64,000 nt of DNA from Franconibacter helveticus LMG 23732 (lineage in GTDB: Bacteria; Pseudomonadota; Gammaproteobacteria; Enterobacterales; Enterobacteriaceae): assembly GCF_000463115.2 (NCBI RefSeq), contig NZ_AWFX01000003.1, forward strand, positions 1 to 64,000. The letters are read 5' to 3'. Below the pieces are notes generated by a model that was not told the origin of the DNA, searched no databases, and was given only the letters and a program-made list of their open reading frames with translations. Numbering within the stretch: the stretch's first letter is position 1; each line of letters starts with the position of its first letter. Position numbers and translations under genes: made by a program. This document shows, one piece after another, positions 42,596-54,500 of this stretch.

Positions 42596-42608
42596 ATTTA
42601 CGACTTTA

Positions 42609-43979
42609 TTAACGCAGCAGTAAATAGATGCTTTCGCTGCCGCGCACAATATGAAGCGCTATGACGGCAGGTTTGCTCTCCAGTACTTTACGCATCTCAG
42701 CAATAGACTGCACGCGGTCGCGGTTAACGCCGATGATGACATCATCTTTGTGCAGACCAATCTGCGCCGCCGCGCTGCCTTTCTCCACTTCATCAATGGC
42801 GACGCCCTTCGTGCCGTCTTTCAACTGACCGTCGCTCAGCGTCGCGCCCTGAAGGGCTGGCGCAATCATCTCTGCGCTGGCGGAAGAGGTCGTGCTTTTA
42901 TCCAGCGTCACTTCCACTTCCTGCGGCTTGCCGTCGCGCAGCAGGCCGAGCTTCACTTTGGTGCCCGGTTCTGTGGTGGCGATGCGCGAACGCAGTTCGG
43001 CAAAGCTGCTAAGCGGCTTGCCGTTCAGGCTGATAATCACATCGCCAGACTTGATGCCCGCTTTTGCAGAACCGGAGCCCGGCAACACCTCGCTGACGAA
43101 GGCGCCGCGCTGCACGTTAAGGTTAAACGCTTTAGCGATGTCGGCGCTCATTTCGGTGCCTTTAATGCCAAGCAGGCCGCGACGGATTTCGCCAAACTGA
43201 ATAAGCTGGTTCGCCAGCGTCTGCGCCATATTGCTGGGGATAGCGAAGCCGATGCCGACGCTGCCGCCGCCCGGCGCCAGAATGGCGGTGTTGATGCCGA
43301 TAAGCTCGCCGTTGAGGTTCAACAGTGCGCCGCCGGAGTTGCCGCGGTTGATGGAGGCGTCGGTCTGGATAAAGTTTTCCAGCCCCTCAAGGTTCAGCCC
43401 GCTGCGGCCCAGCGCCGAGATAATGCCGGAGGTCGCGGTCTGGCCGAGACCGAACGGGTTGCCGACCGCGACAGCGAAATCGCCTACGCGCAGGTTGTCG
43501 GAGTCGGCGATTTTAATTTGCGTCAGGTTAGTGGCGTTTTGCAGCTGCAACAGGGCAATATCGCTCTGGTCGTCGCTGCCGATAAGTTTGGCGTCGAATT
43601 CGCGGCCGTCGTTAAGCTGCACGCTGATTTTCTCAGCATGATTCACAACGTGGTTATTGGTAAGCACATAGCCTTTCGCCGCGTTAATAATGACCCCGGA
43701 ACCCAGGCCTTCAAAAGGCTGCGCCTGCTGGTCCGGCAGCTCGTCGCCGAAATATTTTTTCAGCTCTTCCGGCACCTTCTGGCCCTCCGGGGCGGCAGTG
43801 CCTTCCACCTGCACGCTAACCACAGCAGGCAAGACTTTTTCCAGTACCGGCGCAAGGCTTGGCAGCGCAGCCTGGCCTGGAACTTGCGAAGGCAATGAAG
43901 CGACGGCCTGGAAGGGCGCCGAAAGAGATAACCCGACACTTAACGCTAACGCACTCAACAGCTGGGTTTGTTTTTTCAT
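42609..43979 (-). CDS. degQ: Periplasmic serine endoprotease DegQ
   Basis: DegQ is an HtrA-family protease and chaperone for unfolded periplasmic proteins. It has 456 residues. The signal peptide (about 1-27, ends AVA/SLPSQ) precedes the protease domain with His (TNNHVVNHAE), Asp (QSDIALLQL) and Ser (NRGNSGGALL). Two PDZ domains follow (about 258-350 and 365-450). The ATG at 43977-43979 (MKKQTQLL) gives the family length; the longer frame is rejected. Confidence 0.97.
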   Translation of the reverse strand: MKKQTQLLSALALSVGLSLSAPFQAVASLPSQVPGQAALPSLAPVLEKVLPAVVSVQVEGTAAPEGQKVPEELKKYFGDELPDQQAQPFEGLGSGVIINAAKGYVLTNNHVVNHAEKISVQLNDGREFDAKLIGSDDQSDIALLQLQNATNLTQIKIADSDNLRVGDFAVAVGNPFGLGQTATSGIISALGRSGLNLEGLENFIQTDASINRGNSGGALLNLNGELIGINTAILAPGGGSVGIGFAIPSNMAQTLANQLIQFGEIRRGLLGIKGTEMSADIAKAFNLNVQRGAFVSEVLPGSGSAKAGIKSGDVIISLNGKPLSSFAELRSRIATTEPGTKVKLGLLRDGKPQEVEVTLDKSTTSSASAEMIAPALQGATLSDGQLKDGTKGVAIDEVEKGSAAAQIGLHKDDVIIGVNRDRVQSIAEMRKVLESKPAVIALHIVRGSESIYLLLR

Positions 43980-44106
43980 TGATGCGGCTCTCGCAACCTG
44001 GAAGAAGGAATGGATACCCAAAACGTACTGATATTATTGAATTCCCTTGCGGGTAACAATGGGGGCATAAGCCAGTGTCTGATTACTCTAATCATAGCCA
44101 GCGCGC

Positions 44107-44134
44107 AAAGAAAGCGGGCGCGAAAAACGCGCCC
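44107..44134 (-). terminator. Terminator of zapG
   Basis: A perfect 7-bp GC stem (GGGCGCG with CGCGCCC) closes a 5-base loop, followed on the minus strand by GCTTTCTTTG. It lies 24 bp after the zapG stop. Confidence 0.7.
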
Positions 44135-44157
44135 GGAAGAAAATTTTTACTGTCGGA

Positions 44158-44556
44158 TCAGTCGCGGCGTGCGCCATTACGCAGCAGGCCGGACGCGCCT
44201 TCTGAATAGTCGCGCGGCATTTGCACCGGCGCCTGATCGTTGCTGGCTTCCGATTCCGCAAGTCGGTTGCGGAACGGGTTAGCCTCTGCGGACATTTCCG
44301 GCAGCAGGTTGCTGGAGCTCTTCGCCAGGTGCTGGTAAAGCTGGCGATAATCGTGCGCCATATTGTCTAACAGCTCAGCGCTGCGGGCGAAGTGGCTGAC
44401 CAGTTCCTCGCGGTACTCTTCAAGCTCCGCTTTGTTCTTTTCCAGCTCGTATTGCAGGGCCTGTTGCTGGCGTAATTTGCGGTTGCCGAAACGCATGGCG
44501 ACGGCACCGATGATAATGCCGACCACTAACCCGATTAGCCCATATTCCCAGGTCAT
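44158..44556 (-). CDS. zapG: Cell-envelope/division protein ZapG (YhcB)
   Basis: ZapG (YhcB, DUF1043) is an inner-membrane protein that links cell division, elongation and envelope synthesis. It has 132 residues: one N-terminal helix (about 5-25, LIGLVVGIIIGAVAMRF), then a long cytoplasmic coiled coil (about 28-80), and a polar tail. I chose the ATG at 44554-44556, because GGGAG is correctly spaced from it and too close to the ATG two codons earlier. It is divergent from zapE. Confidence 0.95.
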   Translation of the reverse strand: MTWEYGLIGLVVGIIIGAVAMRFGNRKLRQQQALQYELEKNKAELEEYREELVSHFARSAELLDNMAHDYRQLYQHLAKSSSNLLPEMSAEANPFRNRLAESEASNDQAPVQMPRDYSEGASGLLRNGARRD

Positions 44557-44761
44557 GTACATCTCCCGTTGTCTTGTGTTTCCGTAGGGTGGTAACGGCG
44601 AGGCTTGCTTGTCTCGTCAGTGCCGTCGCCCAGTTATGCCACTATAACCGCTATTTCAGGAGAAGTGGAATCCTGCTGCGGCATGGCGTAGTGTAGAACG
44701 GCCTTTTTTTCGACAGCCGCGGCTCGCGGCGCACCGATATCCAGGGAATAACTATAACACC

Positions 44762-45889
44762 ATGCAGAGTTTCTCTCCGACATCGCGCTATCAACAGGCT
44801 CTTAACGAAGGGTCGCACCAGCCAGACGAGGTACAACGCGAAGCGGTTAGCCGGCTTGATGCGATTTATCACGCGTTGACCGACGCTAAAAGCGCGCCAG
44901 CTGAAAGCGGCGGGCTGCTGACCAAAGTGGGCAAGCTGTTCGGCAAGCGCCCCCAGCCGCAAACGGTAGAGCCGGTACGCGGCCTTTATATGTGGGGCGG
45001 CGTCGGGCGCGGCAAAACCTGGTTGATGGATCTTTTCTACCAGAGTTTGCCGGGCGAGCGAAAACAGCGGTTGCACTTTCACCGCTTTATGCTGAAGGTT
45101 CATGAAGATTTAACCGCGTTGCAGGGCCATAGCGACCCGCTGGAAATTATCGCCGACCGTTTTAAAGCGCAGACCGATGTGCTCTGCTTCGACGAGTTTT
45201 TTGTCTCTGATATTACCGACGCTATGCTGTTGGGCGGCCTGATGCAGGCGCTCTTCGCGCGCGGCATTACGCTTGTGGCGACCTCCAATATTCCCCCGGA
45301 CGAGCTGTATCGCAATGGGCTTCAGCGCGCCCGTTTTCTTCCCGCCATCGAGGCGATTAAGCGCTACTGCGATGTGATGAACGTCGATGCCGGCATTGAT
45401 TATCGCCTGCGCACGCTGACTCAGGCGCACCTGTGGCTTTCGCCGCTTAACGACGAAACGAAAGGGCGCATGGAGCAGCTGTATGTTGCGCTTGCTGGCG
45501 CGAAACGCCAGGGCGAACCGGTGCTGGAAATTAATCATCGTCCGCTCCCCACGCTCGGCATGGAAAACCAGACGCTTGCGGTAGCGTTTCGCACGCTTTG
45601 CGTCGATGCCCGCAGCCAGCATGATTACATTGCGCTCTCCCGGCAGTTTCATACTGTTCTTCTTTATGATGTGCCGGTGATGACGACGCAGATGGAGAGC
45701 GAAGCGCGCCGTTTTATCGCGCTGGTGGATGAATTTTATGAGCGCCACGTAAAACTGGTGGTGTGCGCCGCCGCGCCGCTTATGGAGATTTACCAGGGCC
45801 AGCGGCTCAGGTTTGAGTTTCAGCGCTGCCTTTCACGCTTGCAAGAAATGCAGAGCGAAGATTACCTGAAGCGGGCGCATATGCCCTGA
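44762..45889 (+). CDS. zapE: Cell division ATPase ZapE
   Basis: ZapE is an AFG1-type ATPase that interacts with FtsZ and destabilises Z-ring filaments, needed under low oxygen or heat. It has 375 residues. The Walker A motif GGVGRGKTWLMDLFY is near residue 80 and the Walker B CFDEFFVSDI near 142. The AAA lid follows. It lies between zapG (divergent) and the rplM operon. Confidence 0.96.
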   Translation: MQSFSPTSRYQQALNEGSHQPDEVQREAVSRLDAIYHALTDAKSAPAESGGLLTKVGKLFGKRPQPQTVEPVRGLYMWGGVGRGKTWLMDLFYQSLPGERKQRLHFHRFMLKVHEDLTALQGHSDPLEIIADRFKAQTDVLCFDEFFVSDITDAMLLGGLMQALFARGITLVATSNIPPDELYRNGLQRARFLPAIEAIKRYCDVMNVDAGIDYRLRTLTQAHLWLSPLNDETKGRMEQLYVALAGAKRQGEPVLEINHRPLPTLGMENQTLAVAFRTLCVDARSQHDYIALSRQFHTVLLYDVPVMTTQMESEARRFIALVDEFYERHVKLVVCAAAPLMEIYQGQRLRFEFQRCLSRLQEMQSEDYLKRAHMP

Positions 45890-45954
45890 AATCTTCCCTG
45901 TTTGCAGCAGGAGTGAACGGCAAGCCGCAGAAATCCTGCTTTCTGTCACAAAAA

Positions 45955-45995
45955 GGGGTCGATCTTTATACGCGTCTTCTCTATAATCCTGCGAC
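45955..45995 (+). promoter_or_regulatory. rplM-rpsI promoter
   Basis: A perfect TATAAT (45982-45987) lies 17 bp after TCGATC (45959-45964). Transcription would give a leader of about 155 bases ahead of rplM. In E. coli L13 represses its own mRNA through this leader. Confidence 0.7.
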
Positions 45996-46084
45996 CCCAC
46001 GTTACAAGAAAGTTTTTTTCCCGAAACTTTTATGTGCCGCGAAACATATCCGAGGGGGTAGGTTTACCGGACTTTGTCGTGTGA

Positions 46085-46579
<495 letters not shown>

Positions 46580-46591
46580 TCGGGATTATAG

Positions 46592-46987
<396 letters not shown>

Positions 46988-47020
46988 TTCTGTTCTGCTC
47001 CGGCAGAATGGCATTATGCA

Positions 47021-47047
47021 AAAAACCCGGCTCAGCCCGGGTTTTTT
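47021..47047 (+). terminator. Terminator of rplM-rpsI
   Basis: A GC-rich hairpin (ACCCGG with CCGGGT) is followed by seven T residues, 34 bp after the rpsI stop. Confidence 0.88.
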
Positions 47048-47299
47048 TATTTCTGTTTTTCTTTGTTGTGCTAATGGCCTGAATTTACGCTCTTTTAGGG
47101 CAAATCGGGGATCCCTTCACCACAAACCCCGCAAAATCTGGTAAACTATCATCCAATTTTCTGCCCAAATGCTGGTAACTGTTCACGTTTTGGTCAATTA
47201 ACAGACTGGGATGTCAGTACGGCAGGGAAGGGTAACCCATAAAGGCCGGTCGCCTTGCGGCTGGTAGCAGTATTTTTCTGAATATACCTGGAGGTTTTC
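47048..47299 (+). promoter_or_regulatory. sspA upstream region
   Basis: About 250 bp between the rpsI terminator and sspA should hold the sspAB promoter, which in E. coli is starvation-induced. A possible -10 (TAAACT at 47142-47147) follows TCTG; no clear -35 is seen. SspA translation begins after GGAGG at spacing seven. Confidence 0.4.
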
Positions 47300-47941
47300 A
47301 TGGCTGTCGCTGCCAACAAACGTTCGGTAATGACGCTGTTTTCTGGTCCTACTGATATCTACAGCCATCAGGTGCGCATTGTGCTGGCTGAAAAGGGTGT
47401 CAGCTTTGAAATTGAGCATGTGGAAACGGATAACCTGCCGCAGGATCTGATTGACCTCAACCCAAATCAAAGCGTACCGACGCTGGTAGACCGTGAACTG
47501 ACTCTTTGGGAGTCGCGCATCATTATGGAGTACCTGGACGAGCGTTTCCCTCATCCGCCGCTGATGCCGGTTTATCCGGTCGCGCGTGGTGAAAGCCGTC
47601 TGTACATGCATCGCATTGAGAAAGACTGGTACTCGCTGATGAACGTCATCGTGAGCGGTTCCGCACAGGAAGCTGACGCGGCCCGTAAACAACTGCGTGA
47701 AGAACTCCTGGCCATCGCGCCCGTATTTACGCAGAAGCCTTTCTTCCTGAGTGACGAATTCAGCCTGGTGGATTGCTACCTGGCGCCGCTGCTGTGGCGA
47801 TTACCGCAGTTGGGCGTCGAACTGGTTGGCGCAGGCGCTAAAGAGCTGAAAGGCTACATGACTCGCGTATTCGAACGTGATTCATTCCTTGCCTCTCTGA
47901 CCGAAGCCGAGCGCGAAATGCGTCTGCAAAGCCGGGGCTAA
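47300..47941 (+). CDS. sspA: Stringent starvation protein A
   Basis: SspA binds RNA polymerase holoenzyme and alters promoter use in stationary phase and acid stress. It has 213 residues with a glutathione-transferase fold but no transferase activity. A thioredoxin-like N-terminal half (FSGPTDIYSHQVRIVL, then NQSVPTLVDRELTLWESRII) and a helical C-terminal half with SDEFSLVDCYLAPLLW are visible. The surface proline-histidine-proline motif (FPHPPLMP) used in polymerase contact is intact. It is 3 bp before sspB. Confidence 0.97.
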   Translation: MAVAANKRSVMTLFSGPTDIYSHQVRIVLAEKGVSFEIEHVETDNLPQDLIDLNPNQSVPTLVDRELTLWESRIIMEYLDERFPHPPLMPVYPVARGESRLYMHRIEKDWYSLMNVIVSGSAQEADAARKQLREELLAIAPVFTQKPFFLSDEFSLVDCYLAPLLWRLPQLGVELVGAGAKELKGYMTRVFERDSFLASLTEAEREMRLQSRG

Positions 47942-47944
47942 ACC

Positions 47945-48439
47945 ATGGATATGTCACAGCTGTCTCCACGTCGTCCTTATCTGCTGCGGGCCTTCTATGA
48001 ATGGCTGCTGGATAATCAGCTTACGCCGCACCTTGTCGTGGATGTGACGTTGCCGGGCGTCTCCGTGCCGATGGAGTATGCGCGTGACGGGCAAATCGTT
48101 CTGAACATAGCGCCTCGCGCAGTAGGGAACCTGGAGCTGGCAAACGATGAAGTGCGCTTTAATGCGCGCTTCGGTGGCGTGCCGCGTCAGGTTGCGGTGC
48201 CGCTGGCTGCTGTTCTGGCTATCTATGCGCGTGAAAACGGCGCGGGCACCATGTTCGAACCGGAAGCCGCCTATGACGAGGCGGTAGCGAGCCTTAACGA
48301 CGAAGTGGTTTCAGAAGAGCCGGAAACGGTGATGTCTGTTATCGACGGCGATAAGCCGGATCACGAAACGGGCGATGACAACCCGGATGACGATCCGCCG
48401 CCACGCGGTGGCCGTCCGGCGCTGCGGGTGGTGAAGTAA
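47945..48439 (+). CDS. sspB: ClpXP protease adaptor SspB
   Basis: SspB delivers ssrA-tagged and other substrates to the ClpXP protease. It has 164 residues. The substrate-binding domain (about 4-112) is followed by a disordered acidic linker and the ClpX-binding C-terminal motif [11 protein letters not shown]. The linker differs in length from E. coli, as is usual. Second gene of sspAB. Confidence 0.97.
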   Translation: MDMSQLSPRRPYLLRAFYEWLLDNQLTPHLVVDVTLPGVSVPMEYARDGQIVLNIAPRAVGNLELANDEVRFNARFGGVPRQVAVPLAAVLAIYARENGAGTMFEPEAAYDEAVASLNDEVVSEEPETVMSVIDGDKPDHETGDDNPDDDPPPRGGRPALRVVK

Positions 48440-48440
48440 G

Positions 48441-48468
48441 AAAAACGGGGCCGCTGGCCCTGTTTTTG
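48441..48468 (+). terminator. Terminator of sspAB
   Basis: CGGGGCC and GGCCCTG pair around a 3-base loop, extended by A-T pairs and followed by TTTTTG, just after the sspB stop. Confidence 0.8.
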
Positions 48469-48710
48469 TTTGTCGCGCTCTCTCTCGTCTTACGGCACGT
48501 TCGTTATTTCATCTGTCCTCCCCCGTCAGCGCAAAAGTATCGGTGCGCCTGGCATTGTCGCTACTGATTTTTCCTGCTTTGCCTTTCATCTTTGCCGCAT
48601 GGCGCACCGCACTTTTTCACCACGCATGTATGCTCTTCTTTCGCTATCGTCACTTGTTAAACCATGGCGCCCGCTTATGCTTTGGGGCGTCTCACCGTAA
48701 GGGCGCTGTT

Positions 48711-49400
48711 ATGTCTTTGCTTGATAAAATGCATCACGCTATTGCCGCTCAGGGCGGGCTTATCGTCTTCTGCCAACCGGTACCTGGCAGTCCTATGGAC
48801 ACTCCCGATATCGTCGCTGCAATGGCGCTGGCTTCAGAGCAGGCGGGAGCAGTCGCCGTGCGCATAGAGGGCGTCAATAACCTTCGGGCTGTGCGTGCAG
48901 CGGTGAGTATTCCGGTTATTGGCATCATTAAGCGCGATTTAACCGATACACCGGTACGTATCACGCCATTTCTGGAGGATGTGGATGCGCTTGCGCAAGC
49001 TGGGGCGGAGATTATCGCTTTTGATGGAACCGATCGTAACCGCCCGGTTTCAATAAACGCTTTGCTGGAGCGTATTCATTTACATCATTGTCTGGCGATG
49101 GCCGACTGCGCGTCGTTGCAGGATGGACTTTATTGCCATCAGTTGGGCGCAGAAATTATTGGTACTACGCTTTCCGGCTACCTCAGTAGCGAAACGCCCG
49201 ACGCGCCTGATTTGTCACTGGTAAGCGCACTGCATGATAGCGGCTGCCGGGTCGTTGCTGAAGGGCGTTACAACACGCCAGCGCTGGCGGCGCAAGCGAT
49301 GCAACATGGCGCATGGGCGGTGACGGTAGGCTCCGCTATTACCCGGCTGGAGCATATCTGTCAGTGGTATTGCGACGCGATGCAAAAGGCGGCGGGTTAA
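48711..49400 (+). CDS. nanE: N-acetylmannosamine-6-phosphate 2-epimerase
   Basis: NanE converts N-acetylmannosamine-6-phosphate to N-acetylglucosamine-6-phosphate in sialic acid and ManNAc breakdown. It has 229 residues, the family length, with a TIM barrel. Visible motifs are [15 protein letters not shown] near the N-terminus, the catalytic lysine in IGIIKRDL near residue 65, [13 protein letters not shown] near 145, and [10 protein letters not shown] near 182. The ATG at 48711 follows a moderate AAGGG; the in-frame upstream stretch to 48543 has no family match. No nanA, nanK, nanT or nanR is adjacent, so the gene stands alone between sspB and gltD. Confidence 0.95.
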   Translation: MSLLDKMHHAIAAQGGLIVFCQPVPGSPMDTPDIVAAMALASEQAGAVAVRIEGVNNLRAVRAAVSIPVIGIIKRDLTDTPVRITPFLEDVDALAQAGAEIIAFDGTDRNRPVSINALLERIHLHHCLAMADCASLQDGLYCHQLGAEIIGTTLSGYLSSETPDAPDLSLVSALHDSGCRVVAEGRYNTPALAAQAMQHGAWAVTVGSAITRLEHICQWYCDAMQKAAG

Positions 49401-50050
49401 GCGGCATCAACACCCCAGGCGTTGCTGGTGAAAGAAGAATAAAGCGCGCGCCAGGGCTACGCAAAAAAGACAACCGTTGAGTGCCTTAGCCAGGACCTTT
49501 AATGTACATCCCGCTATTAATATCGTCTTCATCACGCAGCATGAGCTGGTCGCAATCGTGAATGAGCATCTGTTGAGCCGCAAGATAGTTCGCCATAGAG
49601 ACGCCGCTTTCCGGACGATAAGTTCCGGAGCGGGTTGAGGACCCGGGCCAGACGCGGGTTCACAATATAATTACTGTTTGTATCATTAGAAATTATTGTT
49701 TCTGCCTGTACGCAAGCTGGCGAAGATAAGGCAAGCAATGGAAAAAACGTTGCCATCATCTGCGCAAGTTTATTTTTTAAAAAATGCAGTTTTATTCATA
49801 TACGACTTCCAGTCGAAAAGAGAAAGAGCCTTGCTGGCAAGCGAAAACATTAATTAATTGTTTTATAAAAGAAATTTCATGGCAGCAGATACGGAATTAA
49901 TAAATGCGATAAATTTATTAATTCCCGCTTTCGGACAAAATAGCGTTCAGGGTGACAAACTCTTTAACCGGGGTTATTGGCTCATCTACCCGCCAGATAA
50001 AAAATCAACCTGTGCCGATAGAAGTGATAAAGAAGGGACGTACACAAAAT
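49401..50050. other. AT-rich, apparently decayed interval between nanE and gltD
   Basis: This 650-bp stretch holds no intact recognisable gene. Its right part (from about 49670) is clearly richer in A and T than the flanking genes. It contains a broken minus-strand signal-peptide protein (49486-49799) and one short plus-strand frame (49879-50052). E. coli has nan, yhc and gltF genes in the equivalent interval, so this may be a remnant of exchanged or deleted DNA. Confidence 0.55.
49486..49799 (-). pseudogene. Frameshifted remnant of a small secreted protein
   Basis: Three overlapping frames join into one plausible product. An ATG at 49797-49799 reads MNKTAFFK and stops in an A/T homopolymer (about 49771-49786). 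A neighbouring frame continues KLAQMMATFFPLLALSSPACVQA, which completes a signal peptide, then ETIISNDTNSNYIVNP. A third frame, entered within 49621-49659, runs LAAQQMLIHDCDQLMLRDED to a TAA at 49486-49488. The composite is about 105 residues with a Sec signal and one later cysteine. I do not recognise the family. The reconstruction is inference from frame content; a short third-frame gene standing alone is possible. Confidence 0.45.
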
Positions 50051-50052
50051 AA
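49879..50052 (+). CDS. Doubtful small hypothetical protein (57 aa)
   Basis: This frame starts MAADTELINAINLLIPAFGQ at an ATG preceded only by AAAAGAAATTTC, a poor ribosome site. It ends inside the gltD terminator stem. There is no signal peptide or recognised motif. Its AT-rich codon use differs from all neighbours. It could be a gene remnant or chance frame in the decayed interval. Confidence 0.25.
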   Translation: MAADTELINAINLLIPAFGQNSVQGDKLFNRGYWLIYPPDKKSTCADRSDKEGTYTK

Positions 50053-50080
50053 TAAGGGAAGCATTGTCGCTTCCCTTATT
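50051..50080. terminator. Terminator of gltBD (bidirectional)
   Basis: A perfect 12-bp stem (AATAAGGGAAGC with GCTTCCCTTATT) closes a 6-base loop. On the minus strand ATTTTG follows, 17 bp after the gltD stop. Confidence 0.85.
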
Positions 50081-50096
50081 TCATTAACGTGGATGA

Positions 50097-51524
<1,428 letters not shown>

Positions 51525-54500
51525 TTACTGCGCCTGCACCCGCAGCTCTGCTGCGGAACGACTACGGTGACCCAACAATGCTTTGACATCACTGGACTTC
51601 GGTTTAACCAGCGCGAATTTCGAGGCGAAAGCCGGCCAGTGGGCCAGGATCTCTTCGCCGCGCTGCGAACCGGTATGGTGAACATGTTCGGTGATGAGGC
51701 CGCGCAAATGCTCTTCATGAATAGCCAGTTCATCAACGCCCAACACTTCCACCAGCTCCGGGTTGACGCGTTTACGGAACTCGCCGTCTTCATCCAGCAC
51801 GTAGGCGAAGCCGCCTGTCATGCCAGCGCCAAAGTTCACCCCGGTTTTGCCAAGAATGCAGACGATACCGCCGGTCATGTATTCGCAACCGTTATCGCCA
51901 ATGCCTTCCACAACGGTGATGGCGCCGGAGTTACGCACCCCGAAGCGTTCGCCCGCGCGGCCTGCCGCATAGAGACGGCCTCCGGTTGCGCCATAAAGGC
52001 AGGTGTTGCCAATAATGCTCGCTTCATGACTGCGGAAAGCGGAGCCTACCGGCGGACGAATGGCGATTAAGCCGCCCGCCATGCCTTTGCCGACGTAGTC
52101 GTTGGCGTCGCCGGTCAGGTGCAACTCAACGCCGCCTGCGTTCCACACGCCGAAGCTCTGGCCCGCGGTGCCGCTGAAGTGCGCTTTGATCGGGTCGGAA
52201 GCCAGACCCTGGTCGCCATGCTTCTCAGCAATGTAGCCGGAGAGCGAAGCGCCTACCGAACGGTCAGTATTGCGGATATCAAACCAGAAGGTTTTGCTCT
52301 GCTTCTCATCCACATACGGCTTCGCCTGGTTCAGCAATTGCGCATTGAGCACGCCATTATCGAACGGCGGGTTGTGTTCGGTGCAGTAAACCGCTTTGCC
52401 CGGCAGCGGCTCGGCCGTTTCCAGCAGGCGCGCCAGGTCCAGTTTCTGCTGTTTCGCGGTAAAACCTTCCAGCTCTTTGAGCAACTCGGTGCGGCCAATC
52501 AGATCCACCAGACGAGTCACGCCAAGCTGCGCCATAAGTTCACGCGTTTCGCGGGCGATAAATTCAAAGTAGTTGGTCACTTTGAATGGCAGGCCGTGAT
52601 AGTGGTTCTTGCGCAGTTTGTCATCCTGAGTCGCAACACCAGTCGCGCAGTTGTTCAGGTGGCAAATACGCAGGTATTTACAGCCGAGCGCCACCATCGG
52701 GCCGGTGCCGAAGCCGAAGCTCTCTGCCCCCAGGATCGCCGCTTTGATGATATCAAGGCCGGTTTTCAGGCCGCCGTCCACTTGCAGGCGGATTTTATGA
52801 CGCAGGCCGTTAGCCACCAGCGCCTGCTGGGTTTCAACCAGCCCCAGTTCCCACGGGCAGCCAGCATACTTAACCGAGCTGAGCGGGCTTGCGCCGGTGC
52901 CGCCGTCATAGCCGGCAATCGTGATAAGGTCAGCATAGGCTTTCGCCACGCCGGTCGCGATAGTGCCGACGCCGGGTTCGGACACCAGCTTCACGGAGAT
53001 CATCGCCTTCGGGTTGACCTGTTTTAAGTCGAAAATCAGCTGCGCCAGATCTTCAATCGAATAAATATCATGGTGCGGCGGCGGGGAAATCAGCGTCACG
53101 CCCGGCACCGAGTAGCGCAGCTTAGCGATATACGGCGTTACTTTATCGCCCGGCAACTGACCGCCTTCGCCCGGCTTCGCCCCCTGAGCGACTTTAATCT
53201 GAATAACATCGGCGTTAACCAGGTAAGCCGGGGTTACGCCAAAGCGGCCGGAAGCGACCTGTTTAATGCGCGACACTTTATTGGTGCCGTAGCGCGCCGG
53301 GTCTTCGCCGCCTTCGCCGGAGTTCGAGTTGCCGCCGATGCTGTTCATCGCCTCCGCGAGCGCTTCGTGCGCTTCCGGGCTCAGTGCGCCGATGGACATC
53401 GCCGCAGTGTCGAAGCGTTTGAAGAGATCGGTTGCGGGTTCTACTTCATCCACGCGCACCGCTTCGCCCTGCGGATTCAGCGCCAGCAGGTCGCGCAGCG
53501 TGGCTGCCGGACGCTCGTTTACGAGCTTCGCGTACTGCTGATAATCGCTGTATTCGCCGCTCTGCACCGCCTGTTGCAGCGTGCGCACCACGTCCGGGTT
53601 ATAGGCATGGTATTCACCGCCATGCACATATTTCAGCAGGCCGCCTTGCTCCAGCGGCTTGCGCGCGAGCCACGCCCGCTTCGACAGGTTCAGCAGGTCT
53701 TGCTGGAAGTCGCCGAAGCCTGCGCCGCCGATGCGGCTGACCACGCCCTGGAAGCAGAGGTTTGAGACCTCATCATGCAGGCCCACCGCTTCAAACAGTT
53801 TGGAGCAACGGTAAGAGGCGATAGTCGAGATGCCCATTTTGGACATGATCTTGTAAAGGCCTTTGTTGATGCCGTTACGGTAGTTAAGCATCACGTTGCG
53901 GTAGCTTTTCTCAATCGCGCCGGTATCTACCAGCCGCGCCAGCGTTTCATAGGCGAGGTAAGGGTAGATAGCCGTTGCGCCGAAGCCCAGCAGCACCGCG
54001 AAGTGGTGCGGGTCACGCGCGCTTGCGGTTTCCACAATGATGTTGGCGTCGCAGCGCAGGCTTTTATCCACGAGGCGCGTCTGGATAGCGCCTACAGCCA
54101 TTGGCGCCGGCACCGGCAGACGGTTTTTGCCGATGTTGCGGTCGGAAAGCACCAACAGCACCGTGCCGTTACGCACCATTTGCTCCGCTTTGTCGCACAG
54201 CGCTTTTACCGTTTCTTCAAGCGAGACTTCGGTCACGTCGAACGTGATATCCAGCGTGTCGGCGCGGTAGTGCGACTCTTCAAGCGTGGTGAGCTGTTTG
54301 AAGTCAGAATAAAGCAGAATCGGCGATTTAAAGCTCAGGCGGTGCGCCTGGCCTTCCGCTTCGCAGAAGACATTCATCTCGCGCCCGATGCTGGTGGCAA
54401 GCGACATCACATGCGCTTCGCGCAGCGGGTCGATAGGCGGGTTGGTCACCTGGGCGAACTGCTGGCGGAAATAGTCGTAAATGATACGCGGCTGGCTGGA

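Noticed and set aside
42651..43898. 415-residue plus-strand frame opposite degQ
   Set aside because: A shadow of the degQ codon pattern, rich in Arg, Ala and His, with no motif. Similar antisense frames opposite garK, csrD, aaeB, accC and gltB were rejected for the same reason.
41453..43979. degS and degQ as a novel tandem protease duplication
   Set aside because: The degQ-degS pair is the normal arrangement in Enterobacteriaceae, with distinct domain layouts and roles.
48543..48710. N-terminal extension of nanE adding a hydrophobic segment
   Set aside because: The upstream in-frame part has no family match and the ATG at 48711 gives the exact usual length.
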